A stretch of 64,000 nt of DNA from Aotearoamyces nothofagi. Lineage: Eukaryota > Ascomycota > Leotiomycetes > Leotiales > Tympanidaceae. Positions within the stretch are counted from its first letter, which is position 1, and the number at the start of each line of letters is the position of its first letter. Positions 57,772-64,000 of the stretch are shown here, one piece after another. The stretch spans positions 806,001-870,000 of the forward strand of contig JADDTR010000008.1 of assembly GCA_015345905.1 (NCBI GenBank), read 5' to 3'. Position numbers and translations under genes: made by a program. A model generated the notes under the pieces. That model saw nothing but the letters and a program-made list of their open reading frames with translations. It was not told the origin of the DNA and made no database searches.

Positions 57772-58908
57772 CTAGGCCTCGGCTTCTCCTCTCCTCGTGT
57801 GCCAGGCCCCGAGATACTGTCTCTCCAAGTCAATGACGCCAGGGGTCTCGGAGACGTTTGGGATGGAGTTCGCGCTGTCGCCACCGGCGCCGGGGTGGCG
57901 GTAAGGACACGGAGATTCATTGCCGCGCGATGAGGCGTCGGACGGCGCATCGGCAGGGTTAAGCTTGGAGCTCGATTGCCACCACTTCCTTTCCGAGGGC
58001 TGGGATGGGGGGCTCGGGGGCGCGGACAGGTGCATCCGGGGCGAGGTCAGGCCGCCCTTGGTGACCTCCTTGAACTCGTTCAGGATGACGAATTCGAGCT
58101 GCAGCTTCAGGGCGTAGACGAAGGAGTGGATGACGGCCTTGAGGGTGAAGTACTGGGCGTAGTCGAGGGCGATGACGACGACGTCGAGCAGGATGACGAT
58201 GACCTGGATGATGATGAAGTAGACCATGGTGGTGCGCACCTTGCGGCTCCATGACTGCCTGAACATCTGCATCGTCGCGTACATGTATATGGCACTGATG
58301 ATGGTCTCCTGGATGGAAAAGCCGAGGATCTGCACGCGCTCCATGACGTTCATGTACGGCAAGAAGCGCCGGTGCGTGGCCCTGTTGGAGATGCAGTACT
58401 GGAACACGATGGTGGGGATGTGCAGCAGCAGGCCGTCGGCGACGATCATTGCCAGCACCATGCGCCGGAGCCGCAGGTTGTTCATGACGAGCTTGAGGCG
58501 CGAGTAGAGGACGATGGAAAAGCCGCTGACCATCAGCACCCAGCCCAACTCGGCGATGGTGGTGCTGACGATCCAGTTGCAGTCGGTCACAAAGTCCTTG
58601 ACGACGAAGCCGACGGAGCGGATGGACAGACCCCATGTAGTGATGAGGACGCTCCAGAAGTAGAGGCCCGAGTACTTGCGGAAGGTGTAGAAGACCCAGA
58701 CGGTCAGCTCAACGGTCATCCATAGCGGGACGGCAGTGAAGACGGCGATTAGGGACCTGGTAGCAGTGTTAGCAGATGATCATGTCGGGATATGTTAGAG
58801 AGTCTACCAGATAGTCTGGTTCCAAGGAAAGGGGCCGGTTCGATCGAAGGACCAGTCAAAGTCCCCCAGCGAGACATAGGTAACGGTGATATTGTAACCT
58901 GGCGACAT
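57772..58908 (-). CDS. DUF7703 multi-pass membrane protein
   Basis: Two exons: the first, 58908 to about 58807, encodes MSPGYNITVTYVSLGDF and so on. It joins in phase over a ~50-nt intron to a second exon beginning SLIAVFTAVPLWMTVELTV (around 58756) and ending at 57772. The frame also has an internal Met at 58719, but the upstream exon supplies the first membrane segment. About seven hydrophobic segments follow, with YSGLYFWSVLITTWGLSIRS, IVLYSRLKLVM, LLLHIPTIVFQY, GFSIQETIISAIYMY and LKLQLEFVILNEF, typical of the fungal DUF7703 family. The C-terminal ~80 residues are Ser/Pro rich. The function is unknown; the shape recalls a 7TM receptor. The gene is much richer in G/C at third codon positions than most neighbours. 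Confidence 0.85.
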
Positions 58909-61736
58909 GACGATTCAAATCCAGGAACCACAATCGCGACACCAGCAAATCGAGTATATAATATATAATATAATAATATAATAATCTAATAATCTAAAAT
59001 CCAAAACCCCCAATGGATAAATAGAAGCAGAGCACTGTTCCTGTCCAGCTGGCTGAGAAGAAGCCAAGCCATATCGCCATCAGCACGAAGCTCCTTTATA
59101 CCAAATCCGCCATCATCACCAACCCGCAGCCTTTCCGCCAGCACACGTCCCCCCATCTCTCAGCCTCGCGGCCGTCTACCCGCAAGCCCACAAATAGCGA
59201 GGTGTCTGCTTACTCTGCAGATCCACGTCCCACCCCCGTATCTCATCGTCAGCCACCATCAACGAATGCACGACGGGCTTTTCGCAATTGGCCCGACGCA
59301 GCAGAACGACCGACGGGCGCGCCCAGACGGGCACGTTTGTCCGTGCTGGGAGGTGCTTGTGATGTTGCCCCCCCCCCCCCTCTGGCCTCCGCGATCGATG
59401 CCCTCGAGTCCCGCGGCGCTGCTCCCCAGCAGCAGCAGCAGCAGCGCGTCGAGCTGGATACCGAAAAAGGAGACCCGGGCGGCGCGCCCTCCCTGGAAGC
59501 GTGCGCCACCCGCTGCCCCATCAGCGCGGCCGGCTGAGTCATGCTCGGCCCCATCCCAGACGGCGATCCAGCGCCGCGGGCGGTCGTGTGCGGACTGCGG
59601 GGCGGCGCGTCGCTGATGGCGCTCGCTGCTGCTTTGCCCACTGCTGCCGGACGCACGCGCTTTCTTGTTCCGCGGAGCTGCGTTGATTATTCAGAAAGGG
59701 ACCCGCCGAGTTGGCCGGCTCGGCTGGCTCAAATCCAGACGCTGGATGGGGTCTTTGCCGTCCTTGGAGACTGAGTTGGCCGTGTGCATCTGGTAGGCGG
59801 CTGGCTTGATCGTTGTGAGATCAATGCCTCTGTATTTAGGGACGACTCTCTTGACTTTGCTGGAGAAGTGATGGCGATGAGACTTATTGCGTGATAGTCT
59901 CGGTCTCGAGTCTTGATCATCTTGGCTTTCTTTCTTTCTTTCTTTATTCGCTCGTCAGACACTCGATGGAAGTAGAACTTTTCGTTGTGATGCTTCGGGG
60001 GTGTCCCCATTTTAGTACATTTGCAGATCTTGGTCGAATCGAAAATCTAACGGATTAGTCCATCGATAGATAGATTTATATATATTCTGTCAATATAATG
60101 TAAGAGCCACTCTCCACTCCTTCTCATTGAAGTTAATTAATTATTCCGGGGTTTTATAAAAAGCTCCTTCTCCATTCCTTTCTTCGAACCAATGCAGAGT
60201 TCATTGAGGGTATGATGTAAGATTGGCAGCTAGGTGTTGTTCGCATGACATATCATGCCTCAGACATGATGCTCAGCAGGCAACTTAACGAAGTTAATAG
60301 CTTTTAAGATGGCTGGCAGTTGCCGATTGTTGGCCTAGGAAGGATAGCAGACATATGCTATTTGATGGTATCATATAAACCCTCTATATAAATGAGAGCC
60401 GTAGAAGCTACTCCGATTTCATCCTTCAGATTACATAGACACATTCCTTCCACAAAAGTGCTCCATCTAGGCAAGCTGACAATGGCAAGTGTGCCTCTAT
60501 GGACTTTTTTGTTCGAATCTTTCTTCAGCGGCCGTTCAGGAGGATGCTATATGCAAGTTCCAATATGCTGTCTAGACAGCATGAGCCAGTCTCTCAAGGT
60601 AGAAGTGTTAATCCCAACACACCACGACCTAATGAACAAGCAGCGCAACCGCACCCAACATTGCTTTCGACACCACCACGCTCCTCTGCTCCCACTACCC
60701 AGTTACCAAACCCCGCGCCGCCATGTTCGCAGAAGATCTACATCTCAGACCTCTAGGAAGTGGCTTGCTCTTGTACTTGGGGTTGTCCGGAAATTCACTG
60801 GAACGGCTAATGTCGAGAGAATGATGCCGAGCGTAGGCCACAGCGGATCTGCAATCGGCGCTGTAGGACTCTTGTGGACATGGGAGAAGACGGGTTTGGG
60901 GATTGATGGATGCTTTGGTGATAAATCAGCCTGACAGAGTTGGGGAAGAGAAGTCACCTGATCTCGATATACCAACACAGATCTTCACCGATCCACTGAC
61001 GCAAATGTTTCTTTGCCCTCTGCTGTTCCGAATTATATACCTTCCGCGCTGCAGGAGGCGGAGATAGGAGAAGATAAATAGGCATACTTATTGCCTGATC
61101 AGCCCGTAGCCGGGAAGCAAGCCAGGCAAGGCAGCATTACCTATAATGCCTCCTCCAGGATATTTGATTTAGCCAATTTGACCTCGATGCGCATTCGTCT
61201 ACCCCAGCGTCATCAAAGCCGAGACTCACAACGCCGCCCCGGATGCTTCAGCTTCAACAACACGGTAATAAATAAAGAGTTACGTGCAGTTACTATCCAA
61301 GCTATATATATCATCAAATCTCTTTCCAATCTTTCTTCATCCGCTGTATAGCTTCATCAGTGGCATGATTCCTGCATCTGTTTATGTAGATACATACCCA
61401 TTACAAACATATAACAAAGCCACCTCATGATATTCCAGCTGCTGCATACAGCGCGACGTGGTCGCTGTTTTAAGCTACGGATACCCCCCCTCGCTAAAAG
61501 CCGAAAATCACGTGTGGAATGGTCGACCGAGAGGCGGCCGCGAGAGACCTTCCTCGAGCTTCGAGAGTATTTACGAGACTTATGAGCTCGAATGCTGCTG
61601 CTGTTTGTAGAGAGTAGATAAGAGACTCCTTCAGGTTTGCTGTGACGCGCCGCTTACAAGAGCAAGGCCGTCGTATGATAGACGACAGCTCGCCACCTCT
61701 CCTAAACGGCCACGCCCCGGCTATAGATACATCACC
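58909..61736. other. 2.8-kb gene-poor region
   Basis: ORFs between 59202 and 59774 overlap on both strands in GC-rich low-complexity DNA and are not supported. 60392-60934 and an alternative frame from 60499 are possible small ORFs, but neither has a recognisable motif. Simple repeats: 13 C at 59368-59380, about seven CAG units near 59428-59446, and TTTC repeats near 59931-59945. The right end (61640-61736) is the promoter of the decarboxylase-like gene. Confidence 0.45.
59368..59380 (+). repeat. Poly-C tract (13 C)
   Basis: An unusually long C run; length is prone to sequencing error and slippage. Confidence 0.8.
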
Positions 61737-62735
61737 ATGCCGGCCATCGTCTGCAACTTCGCATCTGTCCTCTACGACCGCATGGTCCCCCTCGCCGTGG
61801 GCGAGGTGCAGGCCGCCGGGCTCAGCGTGAACTTCATCGGCGCGCAGCACCCGCGCGACATCTTCGACCGCATGGTCGCCAACCGCGAGTTCGACGCCTC
61901 GGAGCTGTCCGCCTCGGAGTACATCACGCGCCACGTCTCCGGCGACAGGTCTTTCGTCGCCCTCCCGGCCTTCCCGCTGAGGGCCTTCCGGCACAAGTTC
62001 ATCTGCGTCGATGCCCGGAAGATCAAGGAGCCCGCGGATTTGAGCGGCAAGCGGATCGGCGTGCAGCTGTACACCATGACCGCTGCCGTGTGGATCCGGG
62101 GCCTCCTGCGGCACGAGTACGGCGTTGATTCATCGTCCGTGGAGTGGGTTGAGGGAAGGATGGACCGGCCTGGCCCGCACGGGAAGCCCTCTGCCCTGCC
62201 ACCGCTCGTTCCGGTGAAAATCACGCAGAATACCGATCCTACCAGATCTCTGTCCGACCTGCTCGAAGCCGGCGAGATCGATGCCATCATCGGTGCCCAG
62301 GTCCCAGAATGTCTAGGCAAGGCCCGCGCACCGCATATCCGCCGCCTGTTCCCCGACTTCAAGCAGGTCGAGATGGACTATTACAGGGCGACTGGCATAT
62401 TCCCCATCATGCATCTTGTTGTGATGCGGAGAGAGTACTACGAAGCGAACAGGTTTGCTGCGTCGGCCCTCTTCAACGCGCTCGATCGCAGCAAGGAGCT
62501 CGCGAGGGAGAGGATGGAGTCCTCGGATGGAGATCGATACATGCTTCCCTGGCTTCCGGAGCATGTGAGAGAGATCCGAGAGGTGTTTCGGAGCGATGAT
62601 TGCTATCCGTATGGTGTGGAGGCGAACAGGAAGACGTTGGAAACGTTGGTACAGTATCTGTACGAACAGGGTATGATTGCAGAGAAGGTTCCGATTGATG
62701 AGCTTTTTGCTCCCGTTGGAAAGTTGAATTTCTAG
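61737..62735 (+). CDS. 4,5-dihydroxyphthalate decarboxylase-like (periplasmic-binding-protein-fold) protein
   Basis: Intronless, 332 residues, from the ATG in CACC-ATG-CC. Its motifs match bacterial 4,5-dihydroxyphthalate decarboxylase/type II substrate-binding-fold proteins in order: FDASELSASEYI, FVALPAFPLRAFRHKFI, GKRIGVQLYTMTAAVWIRG, DLLEAGEIDAIIGAQVPEC, YYRATGIFPIMHLVVMRR and a C-terminal PYGVEANRKTLETLVQYLYEQG. No signal peptide is seen, so the protein is probably cytosolic, as an enzyme rather than a transport protein. The family acts in bacterial phthalate/protocatechuate breakdown, but many members are uncharacterised. The gene is very G/C rich, and no other aromatic-degradation gene is visible in the window. 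Bacterial origin by transfer is an inference. Confidence 0.88.
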   Translation: MPAIVCNFASVLYDRMVPLAVGEVQAAGLSVNFIGAQHPRDIFDRMVANREFDASELSASEYITRHVSGDRSFVALPAFPLRAFRHKFICVDARKIKEPADLSGKRIGVQLYTMTAAVWIRGLLRHEYGVDSSSVEWVEGRMDRPGPHGKPSALPPLVPVKITQNTDPTRSLSDLLEAGEIDAIIGAQVPECLGKARAPHIRRLFPDFKQVEMDYYRATGIFPIMHLVVMRREYYEANRFAASALFNALDRSKELARERMESSDGDRYMLPWLPEHVREIREVFRSDDCYPYGVEANRKTLETLVQYLYEQGMIAEKVPIDELFAPVGKLNF

Positions 62736-63167
62736 GGTCTGCTCTTTTCGTTTGCACGAGGAGATGAAGATGGTTGATGATTGATGTAGAACAGTAGAAG
62801 CTATAAGTGGAATAGGCACGTGAATCAGGGATGACCATGTACTGCTAATGTCTTTCGGGCTTTGTAGGACAGAGTCTGGGTTTCTGGACAGCGTTTACTG
62901 ATCTGCTGGTTAGGGGAGGTGTTTTGACGACATCTCCGACTCTTCAGGGCTAGATACTGTAGCTGTCGACGAGGAAATATGCCGATATGTTTTCAATGAG
63001 GAAGATATCTAGATACCAGCACGGTTTAATCAATTAGATGAACTTCTACTCTGAATAAACAGATCCTCGCTTTGTTCCCAAAATCCCATCCTCCAGTACC
63101 AACCATCGCAAGTCCAATCTTGACGACCAGCGAGAACAAATGAAATTTCCTGCTCGGACAGAGATAT
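62736..63167. other. Convergent intergenic region
   Basis: 3' flanks of the decarboxylase-like and rhodopsin-like genes; nothing else recognised. Confidence 0.5.
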
Positions 63168-64000
63168 CTATCCTCTCCTGCCCTCCGTATCTGCTGGTTC
63201 CACCTTCTGTGTAATATGCGTCCACTGCGTAATCCTACCCTTATCATCGACCAGATTCTGCTCACTGCCCGTGCTAGTCTTTGAAATATCGGCCAGATTG
63301 TCATCACTCTCGACGCCCCTCTGGCTCGCCATGATTGTCGTAGTGATGCCATCCTTATTCAACCCGCCACCAGTCCCCGAACTATTCATCGACCTCAGAG
63401 CCATCGAGCCACCACCATTATTGCCAGAGATCTTATCAAAGTTTTTTCTGCTTGATGTGTAGGTTCGACCAGAACTGTATTCGCCAATGAGACGTGGGAG
63501 GTAACGTTTGGCGAGCGGCTTGAAGGACGGGATTGAGGCAGCTAAGATGCCGATGTTGGTCTCGATTACGGACCAGTACATGGGTTTTGCGATGGCCCAG
63601 GTCGCGTCGGCCGAGGTAAGCATGGCGGGGACAAATGTTATACGAACGATAGAGGAGATGCATGCGCTGAGGATGTTAGTATGGGGGCTTTATTGTTATT
63701 TAATAGGAGGTAGTTGTCTGATATGTGGGAAAGACAAAATGAAAAAAAAAACATACAAAAAGCCCAATCCAAACATAATACCCAACGCAAACTTCTGCTT
63801 CATCGGAGTCTGCAAATTTAGAACCATTTTAATCGGAAGGGCATAAGTGATTAAATCAGTCAAGATATTCAAAGCAGCGTTTGAGAGATAAAAGGCGTTG
63901 ATATTGACGCATTTCGATTCCAGACTTGTGTCCCAGGCGCCGGCAATGGGGTTGCATTGGAAGATGCAGGTCATCACGTTCGCGGTGGCTTGGCATGCTA
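63168..64000 (-). CDS. Fungal rhodopsin-like integral membrane protein (5' end outside window)
   Basis: Two visible exons join in frame: from the right edge (codons open to base 64000) to about 63763, and from about 63667 to 63168. The intron has a GTATGT donor, an ACTAAC branch site and a TCCTCAG acceptor. The sequence TCIFQCNPIAGAWD, LSNAALNILTDLITYALPI and MKQKFALGIMFGLGFLFACISSIVR is the second half of the seven-helix fungal rhodopsin-like domain found in PTH11-like and related receptors. It is followed by a ~140-residue Ser/Gly-rich cytoplasmic tail. Any N-terminal CFEM domain would lie beyond the window. The ligand and role are unknown. Confidence 0.85.

Noticed and set aside
57959-58636. 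225-codon minus-strand ORF in another frame of the DUF7703 gene
   Set aside because: A His/Arg/Ala-rich shadow frame created by high GC3 of the real gene.
59249-59656. 135-codon minus-strand ORF with a poly-Cys run
   Set aside because: The Cys run comes from a CAG microsatellite and the frame crosses a poly-C tract; not credible as a protein.
60392-60934. 180-codon plus-strand ORF and an alternative frame from 60499
   Set aside because: No motif, no clear splice structure, and two competing frames; kept only as a possibility in the region note.
61494-62362. Minus-strand ORFs opposite the decarboxylase-like gene
   Set aside because: Shadow frames; the plus-strand protein has clear family motifs along its whole length.

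Overview
This window is nuclear DNA from a filamentous ascomycete (Pezizomycotina; a leotiomycete or near relative is my guess, at low confidence). The evidence is short introns of about 50-190 nt with GT-AG ends and CTAAC/CTGAC branch sites, and fungus-specific families: Zn2Cys6 regulator, PDR-type ABC transporter, WSC-domain oxidase, DUF6594, DUF7703 and a fungal rhodopsin-like domain. There are also AT-rich islands that look like repeat-induced point mutation (RIP). I found no complete tRNA, rRNA, CRISPR array or intact transposon. Exon models were joined by hand from splice signals and reading phase. Most close exactly in frame, but boundaries may be off by a base or so.

Left part (1-17.3 kb): the 3' end of a coiled-coil gene; an AT-rich island with a broken ORF and a gag-region fossil of a Ty3/gypsy-like LTR element; a DJ-1/PfpI-family gene; a membrane-anchored alpha/beta-hydrolase-like gene; an intronless type II haloacid dehalogenase; a DUR3-type urea/polyamine symporter; mitochondrial GatB; and a serine-rich DUF6594 membrane protein.

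Middle (17.3-42.2 kb): a kinase-like pseudogene; a Zn2Cys6 regulator divergent from a MATE exporter, which is followed by a secreted agmatinase-family enzyme; a mitochondrial DUF155/RMND1-like protein divergent from the HOPS subunit Vps41; a full-length PDR ABC transporter; a 145-codon orphan ORF; and an AMSH-like JAMM deubiquitinase divergent from an Mtf1-like mitochondrial transcription factor.

Right part (42.2-64 kb): a secreted oxidase with three WSC domains and a glyoxal-oxidase-like domain; a type II membrane-anchored GH16 enzyme; a ten-exon GT2 glycosyltransferase; a DUF7703 membrane protein; an intronless, GC-rich gene of the bacterial 4,5-dihydroxyphthalate decarboxylase type; and a rhodopsin-like membrane protein cut by the right edge. 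Three gene-poor gaps of about 3 kb hold only simple repeats and implausible overlapping ORFs.

The most system-like signal is regulator + MATE exporter + secreted agmatinase (18.2-24.2 kb), with a urea/polyamine importer 6 kb away. Together they could release, cleave and re-import guanidino compounds. The gene with the most surprising ancestry is the dihydroxyphthalate decarboxylase-like gene at 61.7 kb.
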